NCBI GenBank assembly: GCA_964508715.1
Contig: CAZDUX010000018.1
Location: 1-62,387 of the forward strand
DNA length: 62,387 nucleotides
Direction of reading: 5' to 3'
Source of the DNA: JAKALX01 sp964508715
GTDB lineage: Bacteria > Chloroflexota > Dehalococcoidia > Tepidiformales > Tepidiformaceae
Shown here: piece after piece, positions 1 through 8,472 of the stretch
Layout: each line of letters starts with the position of its first letter
Position numbering within the stretch: the stretch's first letter is position 1
Program-made: the position numbers and the translations under genes
The notes under the pieces: model-generated
The model's input: the letters and a program-made list of their open reading frames with translations, nothing else
Database searches by the model: none
Told to the model about the DNA's origin: nothing

Positions 1-237
1 GTGAACGACGGCGAAGTTCGCGGTGCGCTCCTCGAGCGGCACGGCATCGAAATCGGCGGTGGGCTGGGAGATCTCCGCGGGAGAGTCTGGCGTATCGGTC
101 TCATGGGTGAATCGAGCACCCCGGGAAACGTGTTCCTGGCGCTCTCGTCACTTGGGAAGATCCTTCGTGAACAGGGCTTCCGGGCCGACGTGAACGCCGC
201 TGTCGATACCGCATCGGAGCAGTTGAGCGAGCCGTGA
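1..237 (+). CDS. class V aminotransferase, C-terminal end (partial)
   Basis: The window opens inside this gene; only the last ~78 codons are present, so the GTG at base 1 should not be read as the start. The tail HGIEIGGGLGDLRGRVWRIG followed by a short helix ending LREQG is typical of the small domain of serine/alanine-glyoxylate-type class V aminotransferases, PLP enzymes that move an amino group onto glyoxylate or pyruvate. The catalytic lysine lies upstream, outside the window, so the exact substrate cannot be named. The stop overlaps the GTG of the next gene (GTGA), so the two are probably cotranscribed. Confidence 0.75.
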   Translation: MNDGEVRGALLERHGIEIGGGLGDLRGRVWRIGLMGESSTPGNVFLALSSLGKILREQGFRADVNAAVDTASEQLSEP

Positions 238-1529
238 CAGGGCGAATCAGACTCGCGAGTGTGGCTGCAGCCACCTTGCTCATCGTATCCGGCACGGTAG
301 GCGCACTCGCAGCAACGGGCGACCTCCCCTGGCAGGGACGTGCTGCCCAGATCGCCAGCGACGGAACGGCCGTTCGGCCGACGGCAACCGCGGCTGCCAG
401 CCCGGCTGCATCCGGGACCACGCCGGCCATGCCAGAGGTCACCTTCAGCGAGGCGTTTCCCAGGCTGCCGAAGCTCGAGCGCCCCACGAACATGGTGGGG
501 ATCGCGGGCGGCTGGATGGTCGTCACCCTCCAGGACGGCCGTGTTGTCTCATTTCCGGACGACCCATCCGCGAGCGAACTCACCACGATGCTCGACTTCC
601 GGTCGAAGGTCTCCCGTGAGGGCAACGAAGAGGGGCTCCTCGGCATAGCCTTCCCTTCGCACGCAAGCAATGGCGACGTTTACCTCTACTACAGTGCAAA
701 GGGCGGTGAACGGCGAACGGTGCTCTCTGCGTTCCGCCTCACTGGAGACTCACACACGCCGGGCAACATGCGCATCGATGCAGGGTCCGAGCAGATCCTG
801 TTGACCATTCCTCAGCCGTACTCGAACCACAAGGGCGGCCAATTGGCGTTCGGGCCCGACGGGATGCTCTACCTTGGGCTGGGGGATGGGGGATCGGGCG
901 GGGACCCGAACGGGAACGGACAGGACCTCCAGAATAACCTCCTGGGCAGTATCCTCCGCATCGATGTGCGGGGAGGAGCAGGAACGCCCTACAGCGTACC
1001 GTCCGACAACCCCTTTGCGAGTTCGCCCAACGGTGCGAAGCCCGAGACGTGGATTTACGGGCTACGGAACCCGTGGCGGTTCAGCTTCGACACTGCAACC
1101 GGTTTGCTCTGGATCGGAGACGTGGGGCAGGGCGACTGGGAAGAGATCGATCGTGTCGAGCACGGCGGCGGTAACTACGGTTGGAACATCATGGAGGGGT
1201 TCCACTGCTTCAAGCCGGGTTCCGGCTGCAATCAGCAGGGGCTCGAACTGCCCGTTGTCGAGTACGGGCACGATAACGGGAGATGCTCGGTGACCGGGGG
1301 TTACGTCTACCGCGGCCAGGCCGCGCCCTCATTACGCGGCTGGTACGTCTATGGGGATTACTGTTCGGGGGAGATCTGGGGGATTCCGGCGACATCAACA
1401 CCGGGATCCAGGCCCGAACCCATTCTGCTCGCAAACACCGGAAAGCAGATTCCGACGTTTGCACAGGCCGGGGCGTCGAATGAGCTCTACTTCCTCTCGT
1501 TCGACGGGAGGATCTACGAGGTTAGCTAA
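234..1529 (+). CDS. exported PQQ-dependent glucose/sorbosone dehydrogenase family protein
   Basis: A 431-aa soluble-type sugar dehydrogenase with a six-bladed beta-propeller fold. Residues 1-27 form an N-terminal signal peptide (hydrophobic stretch ending GALAA), then a Pro/Ala/Thr-rich linker to ~65, then the propeller. Family motifs are visible: NHKGGQLAFGPDG near 199, the GLGDGGSGGDPNGNGQ calcium/PQQ-side loop just after, WIYGLRNPWR near 272 and GNYGWNIMEG near 320. Such proteins oxidise aldose sugars with PQQ in or outside the periplasm; some Hhip-like members have unknown substrates. Start GTG is chosen because it overlaps the upstream stop and gives a good signal peptide. The 3' end overlaps the convergent gene by 8 nt. 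Confidence 0.88.
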   Translation: MTGRIRLASVAAATLLIVSGTVGALAATGDLPWQGRAAQIASDGTAVRPTATAAASPAASGTTPAMPEVTFSEAFPRLPKLERPTNMVGIAGGWMVVTLQDGRVVSFPDDPSASELTTMLDFRSKVSREGNEEGLLGIAFPSHASNGDVYLYYSAKGGERRTVLSAFRLTGDSHTPGNMRIDAGSEQILLTIPQPYSNHKGGQLAFGPDGMLYLGLGDGGSGGDPNGNGQDLQNNLLGSILRIDVRGGAGTPYSVPSDNPFASSPNGAKPETWIYGLRNPWRFSFDTATGLLWIGDVGQGDWEEIDRVEHGGGNYGWNIMEGFHCFKPGSGCNQQGLELPVVEYGHDNGRCSVTGGYVYRGQAAPSLRGWYVYGDYCSGEIWGIPATSTPGSRPEPILLANTGKQIPTFAQAGASNELYFLSFDGRIYEVS

Positions 1530-2796
1530 CCGGTGTCGGCGGCCGCCCGATCCCCAGGTAGCGGACACCCTGCGCCTCAACACGCTCGCGGTCGAGTGCA
1601 TTTCGAGCATCAACGACAAGCGGTGCAACCTTCGACCAGTCGAGTGCTTCGTACTGGCGGTGATAGGCATGGACGACCACGACGTCGTAACCGCCGAACG
1701 GCTCGCTCGCAGGCTCGAACCCGAGTTCACGGATACCGGCTTCACTGAGCAAAGCGTCGTGGCCGCGGACGACCGCGCCGCGGGACGTGAACTCGCGCAG
1801 AAGGTCGACAGCGTTGGTGTGGGGCGTCACCGCGACATTGGGCCGGAAGGTGAGCCCGAGAATGAGCACCATCCGGCCATCGAGCCCGCCAATGAGCTGG
1901 TTCACGCGTTCGGCGGCGTAGCCTGGCATCGCATCATTCACCTGCCGTCCGCGTGCCGGGAGTGAACTCGGACCCTCACCCTGCATGAGGAACCGTGGGT
2001 AAACGGGGATGCAGTGGCCGCCGACACCTGTACCGGGCACGTGCAGGTGGCAGTAGGGCTGGCTGTTTGCGGCGCGGATGACCTCATTGATGTCGATCCC
2101 GTAGAGGTCAGCGACCTGGGCGAGTTCGTTGGCAAGCGCGATATTGAGATCGCGATACGCGCCCTCAGAAAGCTTGGAGAGCTCCGCCGACTCTGCGCTT
2201 GCCATCTGGATCACGTCGCCGCCAAGGATCTCACGGTAGAAGGCCGCAGCACGGTCGCCACCTGCCGGGTCAACCCCGCCAACGACCTTGGGGTACTTCG
2301 TTATGTCCTCGATTACACGACCCATCAGGAGCCGTTCGGGGCTGAACGCAACGGAGAAGTCCCTGCCAAGCTTCATGCCGTTGGATTCGAGCCGCGGTGC
2401 GAGCTCACGGCGCGTTGTGCCAACCGGGAGAGTCGTGTCGAAGATGCAGAGCGTACCAGCCTTCATCCCCTTCGCCACGCTTTCGGCCGCCGCGAACAGG
2501 TTGCGAAGGTCGGCCCGGCCCGATTCGTCGACATCGACCGCAACCGAGAACGTGACCGCATCGCACCGGGCTACCGCACCAACCGTGTCGGTCGTCGCGA
2601 TCAGGTTCCCGGAGGCGATGACCTGGCGAAGCATCTCGCCAAGACCGGCCTCGTCGGGGAGCGGGTTCTCCGCGCGATTCACCTTCGCGACGAGTTCGGC
2701 ATTGATGTCACAGCCAAATACCCGGTGTCCTCGCGACGCGATCGTGGCCGCAACCGGGAGACCGATGCGGCCGATTCCGACAACAGCAACGTTCAC
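1522..2796 (-). CDS. wbpA: nucleotide-sugar dehydrogenase (UDP-GlcNAc 6-dehydrogenase, WbpA type)
   Basis: A 424-aa member of the UDP-glucose/GDP-mannose dehydrogenase family, which oxidises the sugar C6 to a carboxylate in two NAD-dependent steps. The Rossmann motif GIGRIG is at residues 7-12; the catalytic cysteine is Cys262 in VGGHCIP; the middle-domain EGAYRDLNIALANE helix precedes it. Length matches WbpA/WecC enzymes. It is the last gene of a minus-strand cluster with WbpB-, WbpE- and WbpD-like genes, so the predicted product is UDP-GlcNAcA. The start ATG overlaps the Gfo/Idh gene stop by 4 nt. The substrate is inferred from neighbours; UDP-glucose or ManNAc cannot be excluded by sequence alone. 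Confidence 0.85.
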   Translation of the reverse strand: MNVAVVGIGRIGLPVAATIASRGHRVFGCDINAELVAKVNRAENPLPDEAGLGEMLRQVIASGNLIATTDTVGAVARCDAVTFSVAVDVDESGRADLRNLFAAAESVAKGMKAGTLCIFDTTLPVGTTRRELAPRLESNGMKLGRDFSVAFSPERLLMGRVIEDITKYPKVVGGVDPAGGDRAAAFYREILGGDVIQMASAESAELSKLSEGAYRDLNIALANELAQVADLYGIDINEVIRAANSQPYCHLHVPGTGVGGHCIPVYPRFLMQGEGPSSLPARGRQVNDAMPGYAAERVNQLIGGLDGRMVLILGLTFRPNVAVTPHTNAVDLLREFTSRGAVVRGHDALLSEAGIRELGFEPASEPFGGYDVVVVHAYHRQYEALDWSKVAPLVVDARNALDRERVEAQGVRYLGIGRPPTPVS

Positions 2797-3806
2797 GCGG
2801 GGACCTCGACAGGGGAGATCACAACAGGGAGGCCCGTATCGGCCGACTGCACGAGTGCCTCGGCGACGGCGAGTGCAACCATCCCGTCATGGGCACTCAC
2901 GGGGGCGGAGCGCCGTTCGATGATGGCGTCACGGAAGTTCTCGAGCTCAGCCCGGAGCGGCTCGCGGTTGGCGATGGGGTAGCGAGTCATGGGGCCTTCG
3001 GTGACGCTGGCGATCGCGCCTTCGCGGGCGGCGGCGGCGTAGTTTTCGTAGAAGGCGAGCGACTGCGCCGCATAGTCGGCCACGAACATGCCTTTCTCGC
3101 AGAGCACGGTCAGTGTGCGCTCCTTCGTCGGCGTTAGCCAGTTGATATCGAGGATGCCCTGGGCACCTCCGCGGAAAGTGAGCATTCCCGCAAAGAGGTC
3201 TTCGTTCTCAGTGTGGATGTGGCGGCGCGATTCGGCGTAAACGCGCTCAATCTCGTCGTCCAGCAAGAAGCGCATGATATCGATGTCGTGTGGTGCGAGG
3301 TCGTGAATGACGCCCACGTCGCGGATGCGGTGGGGAAACGGGCCCACCCTGCGCGCCCTCATCTGGATGACACGGCCACCCTGGCCTGCAAGGAGGCGGT
3401 GCTTGAGTTCACCGATCGCGGGATTGAAACGCTCGATGTGCCCAACGGTGAGGATCACGCCTTCACCACGCGCGGCGGCCGAGATGCGGCGGGCGGCATC
3501 GAGGTTGGCTGCGATCGGCTTCTCGACGAGAACATGCGCCCCGGCACGAATTGCGGCCGTGGCAACGTCTTCGTGAAGCTGCGTCGGTACCACCACGGAG
3601 ACACAATCGGGCCGGGTCTCGCGGAGGAGGCTGGCAGCATCTGTGAAACCAAGAATCGGCCGCCCCCCAATAGCCCGCCGTACACGCTCGGGGTCGGCGT
3701 CAGCAACGGCCACCAACTCGAGACCGGGCATGTCAGCGAGCACGCGAGCGTGGTTCGCACCCATCGACCCGAGACCAACGACGGCGGCACGGAGGGGAGT
3801 CGGCAT
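2793..3806 (-). CDS. wbpB: Gfo/Idh/MocA oxidoreductase, WbpB/WlbA-like UDP-GlcNAcA 3-dehydrogenase
   Basis: A 337-aa NAD(P)-dependent oxidoreductase. The N-terminal Rossmann domain shows VVGLGSMGANHARVL at residues 9-23, and the conserved EKPIA lysine motif is present near residue 95. Members of the WbpB/WlbA branch oxidise C3 of UDP-GlcNAcA to a 3-keto sugar, handing it to the aminotransferase. Its place between the WbpA- and WbpE-like genes supports that role. A TACGCT box (3814-3819 on the minus strand) ends 7 nt before the ATG and there is no clear Shine-Dalgarno, suggesting a separate leaderless promoter inside the cluster. Confidence 0.8.
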   Translation of the reverse strand: MPTPLRAAVVGLGSMGANHARVLADMPGLELVAVADADPERVRRAIGGRPILGFTDAASLLRETRPDCVSVVVPTQLHEDVATAAIRAGAHVLVEKPIAANLDAARRISAAARGEGVILTVGHIERFNPAIGELKHRLLAGQGGRVIQMRARRVGPFPHRIRDVGVIHDLAPHDIDIMRFLLDDEIERVYAESRRHIHTENEDLFAGMLTFRGGAQGILDINWLTPTKERTLTVLCEKGMFVADYAAQSLAFYENYAAAAREGAIASVTEGPMTRYPIANREPLRAELENFRDAIIERRSAPVSAHDGMVALAVAEALVQSADTGLPVVISPVEVPA

Positions 3807-3898
3807 GGTCTTGAGCGTATCCCGCCGGCCTCAAAGGCGCATCCAGCAGCCATTCATGAGCAACGGCCCAGGGGCTGCGACACTGGCAGCGTCGTTGC

Positions 3899-5002
3899 TC
3901 AACCGAGGGGCGGTGCCACCCGGTTGACCACGCTGGCGATGTACTCGAGATCCTCGGGGCCGAGTGCAGCGTGCACCGGGAGTGACAGGACCCGCTTCGC
4001 AGCCTCTTCGGCCACCGGGAACGAACCTTCACCATAGCCCATCTGCTTCATGATGGGCTGTTCATGAATGGGGATCGGATAATGCACGGCAGTGCCGATG
4101 CCAGCCTCGGTGAGTGCAGCCTGAAGTGCATCCCGGTCGCCACTGGTACGAATCGTGAACTGGTGAAAAACGTGCCGGTCGCCGTCGCGCACACGCGGGG
4201 TCTCGACGGACCGAATGAGTTCGCAAAGCCGTGTGGCGTTGGCAATTCGAGCTTCGTTCCAGCCTTCGAGCCGTCCGAGTTGCACGAGGCCGATGGCCGC
4301 ATTCATCTCTTGCATCCGCCAATTAAGCCCGAACGTCTGGTGGAGGTAACGCTGCTCCTGGCCATGCGCCCGGATGAGCCGCGCACGGTGGGCGACGTCA
4401 TCGTCGTTCGTCGTAATGATCCCGCCTTCGCCGGTCATCATGTTCTTCGTGGGATAGAAGCTGAAGCAGCCGGCACCGAACGTCCCAACCCGTTGGCCCG
4501 CGTGTTCGGCACCGTGCGCCTGGGCGGCGTCTTCGATGAGCGCCAGGTCGTTGTCCTCGCAGATCGCAGCGATCTCGGCGATCCGTGCGGGGTGGCCAAA
4601 AATGTGGACCGGCATGATCGCCCTGGTGTTGTCGGTGATCGCGTCTTCCAGCCGGGCGGGATCGAGGTTCAGGTCGAAAGGATCGACATCAACGAACACC
4701 GGCGTCGCGCCGCAAGCGATGATGCTCGTGGCCGTAGCGATGAAGCTAAATGGGCTCGTGATGACCTCGTCGCCGGGGCCGACGCCACTCGCCTGGAGTG
4801 CCACGATAAGCGCCGCGGTGCCACTGTTGACGCCGATAGCGTGCCTGGCCCCGATGTACTCGGCGAAGGCACGTTCGAACGCCTCCGTGCGCGGGCCCTG
4901 GGCAAGCTGCCCGCTGTCGAGCACCTCCATGACTGCCCGCTTTTCCTCTTCGCCGATGAACGGCTTCGCCACGGGGATGAACGGTCGCGTCGATGCAGTC
5001 AT
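3899..5002 (-). CDS. wbpE: DegT/DnrJ/EryC1/StrS aminotransferase (WbpE-like)
   Basis: A 367-aa PLP-dependent sugar aminotransferase. The PLP lysine is Lys186 in SFYPTKNMMTGEGG; other family signs are GVNSGTAAL (57-65), SFIATATSI and EDAAQAHGA (158-166). In the WbpABED pathway it aminates the 3-keto group of the nucleotide sugar using glutamate, giving UDP-GlcNAc(3NH2)A. An AAAGGA Shine-Dalgarno lies ~10 nt before the ATG. The 92-nt gap to the next gene downstream contains that gene's own promoter-like box. Related DegT enzymes aminate C4 or C3 of other sugars, so the regiochemistry is inferred from the four-gene set. Confidence 0.85.
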   Translation of the reverse strand: MTASTRPFIPVAKPFIGEEEKRAVMEVLDSGQLAQGPRTEAFERAFAEYIGARHAIGVNSGTAALIVALQASGVGPGDEVITSPFSFIATATSIIACGATPVFVDVDPFDLNLDPARLEDAITDNTRAIMPVHIFGHPARIAEIAAICEDNDLALIEDAAQAHGAEHAGQRVGTFGAGCFSFYPTKNMMTGEGGIITTNDDDVAHRARLIRAHGQEQRYLHQTFGLNWRMQEMNAAIGLVQLGRLEGWNEARIANATRLCELIRSVETPRVRDGDRHVFHQFTIRTSGDRDALQAALTEAGIGTAVHYPIPIHEQPIMKQMGYGEGSFPVAEEAAKRVLSLPVHAALGPEDLEYIASVVNRVAPPLG

Positions 5003-5027
5003 GGCCGGGTCCTTTCAGCGTGGGGAG

Positions 5028-5627
5028 CTAGCGAGAGATGCCGTCTTCGAGGGTATCAAGCCCATCCGCTTGGTGCCGGTAGCGCCGTCCGCAATTCGGG
5101 CAGCCGAGGCCATCATCGAGCCGGTGGGCGCAGACACAGACCCACCCGGCCTGCCGAGCAGGGTTCCCCGCGACGAGCGCATGCGCGGGTACGTCTTTCG
5201 TCACCACCGAACCGGCGGCAACCAGTGCCCAGCGGCCGATGGTCCGGCCGGGAAGGATGACTGAACGCGAGCCAATGGCTGCTCCGTAGCGCACCGTCGT
5301 TGGGCCAACCTGCCAGTCGTCGGCACTTTTCAGTGTGCCGTCGGGGTTGATCGCACGGGGGTAGCGATCGTTGGTGAACACCACTTCGGGTCCGACGAAG
5401 ACACCATCTTCGAGTGTGACTCCTTCGTAGAGACACGAGTAGTTCTGGACCTTGCAGTTTGTACCGACCGAGACGCCGGCGCCCACGTAGACGCCTTTGC
5501 CGATGATGCAACCGGCCCCGACCGATGCACCTTCGCGGACCTGCGCCTGGTGCCATATGCTCGCGCCATCCCCGATGGACGCGCGGTCACTCACTTCTGC
5601 CGTGGGATGAACGCGGTAGCCGCTCAC
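5028..5627 (-). CDS. wbpD: left-handed beta-helix sugar N-acetyltransferase (WbpD/WlbB-like)
   Basis: A 199-aa hexapeptide-repeat acetyltransferase: repeated I/V-G-x-x-x steps (for example IGDGASIW, VGAGCIIGKG, VGAGVSVG) run from ~15 to ~155 and include GPEVVFTNDRYPR. It would N-acetylate the 3-amino group with acetyl-CoA, completing UDP-GlcNAc(3NAc)A. The C-terminal ~40 residues hold two CxC/CxxC-type cysteine pairs (CVCAHR and CPNCGRRY), a small zinc-ribbon-like tail seen in some WbpD homologues. The start overlaps the end of the upstream dehydratase gene by 4 nt (ATGA), so the two are translationally coupled. Confidence 0.85.
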   Translation of the reverse strand: MSGYRVHPTAEVSDRASIGDGASIWHQAQVREGASVGAGCIIGKGVYVGAGVSVGTNCKVQNYSCLYEGVTLEDGVFVGPEVVFTNDRYPRAINPDGTLKSADDWQVGPTTVRYGAAIGSRSVILPGRTIGRWALVAAGSVVTKDVPAHALVAGNPARQAGWVCVCAHRLDDGLGCPNCGRRYRHQADGLDTLEDGISR

Positions 5628-7549
5628 GGGGTGGGAGACTCGGTCTTATCCGCAGTCTGTGCCTTGCCGCCAGTATTGGCCTCGAGCGAGTAGCGATGGC
5701 CAACGAGGTGAATGCGGCGACGGAGTTCATCGAGGTCGTCGCGGCCGCTTGCCCGGATCTCGTCGATAAGCCGCAGGATCTCCGCCTCGCTGACCTCGAC
5801 ATCGGCGGTGAGTCGCATCACCTTGGGGTGCTCCGTGCGCTCCATCCGTTCGAAATCGGCGACGAGTTCCTCACGCAGCTTCTCGCCCGGGCGCGGGCCC
5901 GTGAAGACCACCTCGATGTCGTCACCCGGGCGCAGGCCACGCAGGCGGATCATGCGTTCGGCGAGTTCGAGGATATTGATCTCCTCACCCATATCGAGCA
6001 TGAAGACATTCCCGTGGCCGCCAAACGTACCGGCTTCGATAACGAGGCTCACAGCCTCGGGGATGCTGATGAAGTAGCGCTGCATGTCGGGATGCATCAC
6101 GGTGACTGGCCCACCGCGCTCGATCTGCCGCATGAACGTTGGCACCACCGAACCACGCGAACCCATCACGTTGCCGAAACGGACAGCTGCGTAGTTGGTG
6201 GTGTCGCTCTCCCGGGCAAGGGCCATCACCAGCAGCTCGGCGATGCGCTTGGTGGCACCCATGATGCTCGACGGCCGCACAGCCTTATCGGTCGAGATGA
6301 GAACAAACATGCTCGTGCCATACTTCCGTGCGGCGCGAGCGACATTGAGGGTACCCAGGACGTTGACGCGGAATGCCTCGTCCGGGTGCTCCTCCATGAG
6401 CGGCACATGCTTGAGGGCGGCGGCATGGTAGACGAGGTTCGGACGAACCTTGTTGAACACGGTATCAACCCGCTCTTCATCTACCACGTTCGCGACCCAG
6501 AGTTTCACCGTCGTCTCCGGGGAGATACCTGCGAGTTCGAGCGAGAGGTCGTACAGACCGCTCTCGTTGTTATCGACCAGGTGCAGTTCGAGGGGGCGAA
6601 AGGCGAGCGCCTGGCGGCTCAGCTCGGAGCCGATAGAACCCGCAGCTCCCGTGACAAGCACCACCTTGTCCTTCACCGACTGGCTGCAAGCGTTGTAATC
6701 GACCTCCACGGGTTCGCGGCCCAGCAAGTCATCGAGCGTGATATCGCGAAGCGTGTCGTGAGCGCGGCCGAGGACCCAGTTATCGACACCCGGGACCATT
6801 CGGACCGGGACGTTCTGACGCTGGCAGGCAGCGACGATTTCGCGGACGGTGTGGCCTGGTGCGCGAGGGATGGCGATGGCCACGACCTCCACATCTTCAC
6901 GACGACAGACTGCCTCGATATCGGACAGGGCGCCGAAAACGTGGAGGCCGTGGATGCGGCTGCGCTGCTTCCGCGAGTCGTCATCGACGAACCCGATCGG
7001 CTGGTAGTTGAGTTCAGGGGTGTTCTGAAGCTCGCGCGCGAGGAGTTGCCCGGTGTGCCCGGCGCCAACGATGAGCAGGCGGCGTGAGGCGGCAGCAGCC
7101 CAGGGCATGCGCATCAGGAGCCTTGTACGCATCTTCACCATGGCCATGCCGGGGAAGATGAGAGCGCCCGCGATGAGTGTCACCGATAGCGGCAGGTCGC
7201 GCTCATGCACCCACATGTTCACGCCAAAGACGATGAGCGTGACAGCGAGAACCGGGCGAAAGAGCCCGAGAATATCTCCGAGGCTGCCGTAGGCCCACAT
7301 CGTCCGGTAGATACCGAAGACCCAGTTCGCAGCCACGTAGCCAAGGGCAATGAACGGGACGACCCTAACTGCAAATTCACCATTTGAATCAGGGATGTGG
7401 CCGTCGAAGCGCAGGAGCAGAGCGGCGGTGTATGCCGCACAGACCACAAGAACATCGAGGGCGATAGCCGCGCCAGTGTGCAGCGCTGGCGATGCGAGGA
7501 TGCCTCGAACGGCTCGGGTGTCACCCGTAACGGGTGGCGGGATAGCCAT
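5624..7549 (-). CDS. membrane-bound UDP-GlcNAc 4,6-dehydratase-like protein (WbpM/CapD/FlaA1 family)
   Basis: A 641-aa polysaccharide biosynthesis protein. Four N-terminal membrane helices occupy ~20-140, a first nucleotide-binding domain has GAGHTGQL near 162, and the second, catalytic SDR domain starts with TGAAGSIGSE near 300. The catalytic region reads STDKAVRPSSIMGATKR (~419-435), the WbpM-type arrangement without the classical YxxxK. It would convert a UDP-HexNAc to a 4-keto-6-deoxy sugar for the lipid-linked unit. I place the start at the ATG of TGATG, overlapping the upstream transferase stop and preceded by GGAG; an upstream in-frame ATG at 7582 would add 11 residues. Confidence 0.85.
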   Translation of the reverse strand: MAIPPPVTGDTRAVRGILASPALHTGAAIALDVLVVCAAYTAALLLRFDGHIPDSNGEFAVRVVPFIALGYVAANWVFGIYRTMWAYGSLGDILGLFRPVLAVTLIVFGVNMWVHERDLPLSVTLIAGALIFPGMAMVKMRTRLLMRMPWAAAASRRLLIVGAGHTGQLLARELQNTPELNYQPIGFVDDDSRKQRSRIHGLHVFGALSDIEAVCRREDVEVVAIAIPRAPGHTVREIVAACQRQNVPVRMVPGVDNWVLGRAHDTLRDITLDDLLGREPVEVDYNACSQSVKDKVVLVTGAAGSIGSELSRQALAFRPLELHLVDNNESGLYDLSLELAGISPETTVKLWVANVVDEERVDTVFNKVRPNLVYHAAALKHVPLMEEHPDEAFRVNVLGTLNVARAARKYGTSMFVLISTDKAVRPSSIMGATKRIAELLVMALARESDTTNYAAVRFGNVMGSRGSVVPTFMRQIERGGPVTVMHPDMQRYFISIPEAVSLVIEAGTFGGHGNVFMLDMGEEINILELAERMIRLRGLRPGDDIEVVFTGPRPGEKLREELVADFERMERTEHPKVMRLTADVEVSEAEILRLIDEIRASGRDDLDELRRRIHLVGHRYSLEANTGGKAQTADKTESPTP

Positions 7550-8142
7550 CAACGAGCTCCTGCACCGGCGAGGACAATCCACGCAGTTCGGAGAAGGATG
7601 GAGATATCGATCATCACCGAATGACGCTCCACGTATTCGAGATCGTAGTCAAGGATCTCTTCATAGGTCAAATCCGAGCGGCCATTTACCTGGGCAAGTC
7701 CGGCGATACCGGGTAGGACCGAATGCCTTCGATGATACTCCGCCGGGTATTGCTGAACGATCTCCGGGATCTCGGGCCGGGGACCGACGAGGCTCATATC
7801 GCCCTTCAGGACATTGATCAGGTTGGGGAGTTCATCGATAGACGTTTTCCGGGCGATTGCGCCACATCGCGTGATACGCGGGTCACGTTCACCGGCCGGC
7901 GCGAAGACGAAGCTGGACCAATCCTGGACCACGTACTCCTTTTGCCCGGAGAGCCCTGCGTGACGCATGGTTCGGAGTTTGTACATGGTGAACGGCTTTC
8001 CGTGGAACCCGATACGAGTCTGGAGGAAGAACGGGTTGCCCCGGAGCTCGATGGCAAGGATGACGGTAAAGATGCCGGCGACCAGGATGGCGATCGGCGC
8101 AACGAGCAGCGTGAGTGCGACATCGAACGCGCGCTTGGCCAT
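7549..8142 (-). CDS. initiating sugar-phosphate (polyprenyl phosphoglycosyl) transferase, PglC/WcaJ-core type
   Basis: A 197-aa monotopic phosphoglycosyl transferase of the bacterial sugar transferase family. It has one N-terminal re-entrant membrane helix (5-30), the KPFTMYKLRTM motif, the catalytic DE pair in KTSIDELPNL, SLVGPRPE, and the PGIAGLAQVNGRSDLTYEE segment. It transfers a sugar-1-phosphate from a UDP-sugar to undecaprenyl phosphate, starting a surface glycan or glycoprotein chain at the inner membrane. It is short like PglC, lacking the extra N-terminal helices of WcaJ. A TACCCT box (8150-8155, minus strand) ends 7 nt before the ATG; this looks like the leaderless promoter of the whole minus-strand polysaccharide operon. 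Confidence 0.9.
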   Translation of the reverse strand: MAKRAFDVALTLLVAPIAILVAGIFTVILAIELRGNPFFLQTRIGFHGKPFTMYKLRTMRHAGLSGQKEYVVQDWSSFVFAPAGERDPRITRCGAIARKTSIDELPNLINVLKGDMSLVGPRPEIPEIVQQYPAEYHRRHSVLPGIAGLAQVNGRSDLTYEEILDYDLEYVERHSVMIDISILLRTAWIVLAGAGAR

Positions 8143-8149
8143 CCGGTGG

Positions 8150-8155
8150 AGGGTA
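8150..8155 (-). promoter_or_regulatory. -10 box for the polysaccharide operon
   Basis: On the minus strand the hexamer TACCCT is separated from the ATG at 8142 by CCACCGG (7 nt). A start of transcription 6-8 nt after a -10 box would fall on or next to the ATG, so the transferase mRNA is probably leaderless. No clear -35 is visible. Confidence 0.45.
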
Positions 8156-8178
8156 TCGAACGGGCGTGCTATGTGCGA

Positions 8179-8469
8179 TCAGGGCTCCCGGAAAATCTCG
8201 TGCGTGCCGATGCGAAGCCAGATGACGTGGTGCTCGCCGGGAATTCGCTCGGGGCCATATCGGAACGTTGCCCAGCCATCTGCAGCCCAGCTCATCTCCC
8301 AGACTCCAGGCTGCATCACCACTCGTTTGACACGAAGCGACGGTCGAAACGACCCGTCGCGAAGGTCAGTAACAAACGCTCGAAGCACGAGGCCGAACTG
8401 CCGGCGTTGCGCAGCCGTCAGTCTCTCGATATCCCGGAGAAACCTCTGGTGCTCTTCATGCGCAGGCAC
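8179..8469 (-). CDS. RelE/HigB-like toxin of a putative toxin-antitoxin pair
   Basis: A 96-aa small basic protein. The middle shows MQPGVWEMSWAADG and the end HVIWLRIGTHEIF, an arrangement I recognise from a widespread group of small RelE-superfamily proteins, which as toxins cleave mRNA at the ribosome. It starts at GTG, 3 nt after the stop of the upstream small gene, so the two form one unit in the usual antitoxin-toxin order. The catalytic residues are not strongly conserved in this group, so mRNA cleavage is inferred from fold and context only. A metabolic or housekeeping role is possible. Confidence 0.55.
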   Translation of the reverse strand: MPAHEEHQRFLRDIERLTAAQRRQFGLVLRAFVTDLRDGSFRPSLRVKRVVMQPGVWEMSWAADGWATFRYGPERIPGEHHVIWLRIGTHEIFREP

Positions 8470-8472
8470 TGA

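Noticed and set aside
2014..2982. Long plus-strand open frame inside the dehydrogenase genes
   Set aside because: Antisense to the WbpA- and WbpB-like genes; its length comes from GC-rich codon bias and it has no known motif.
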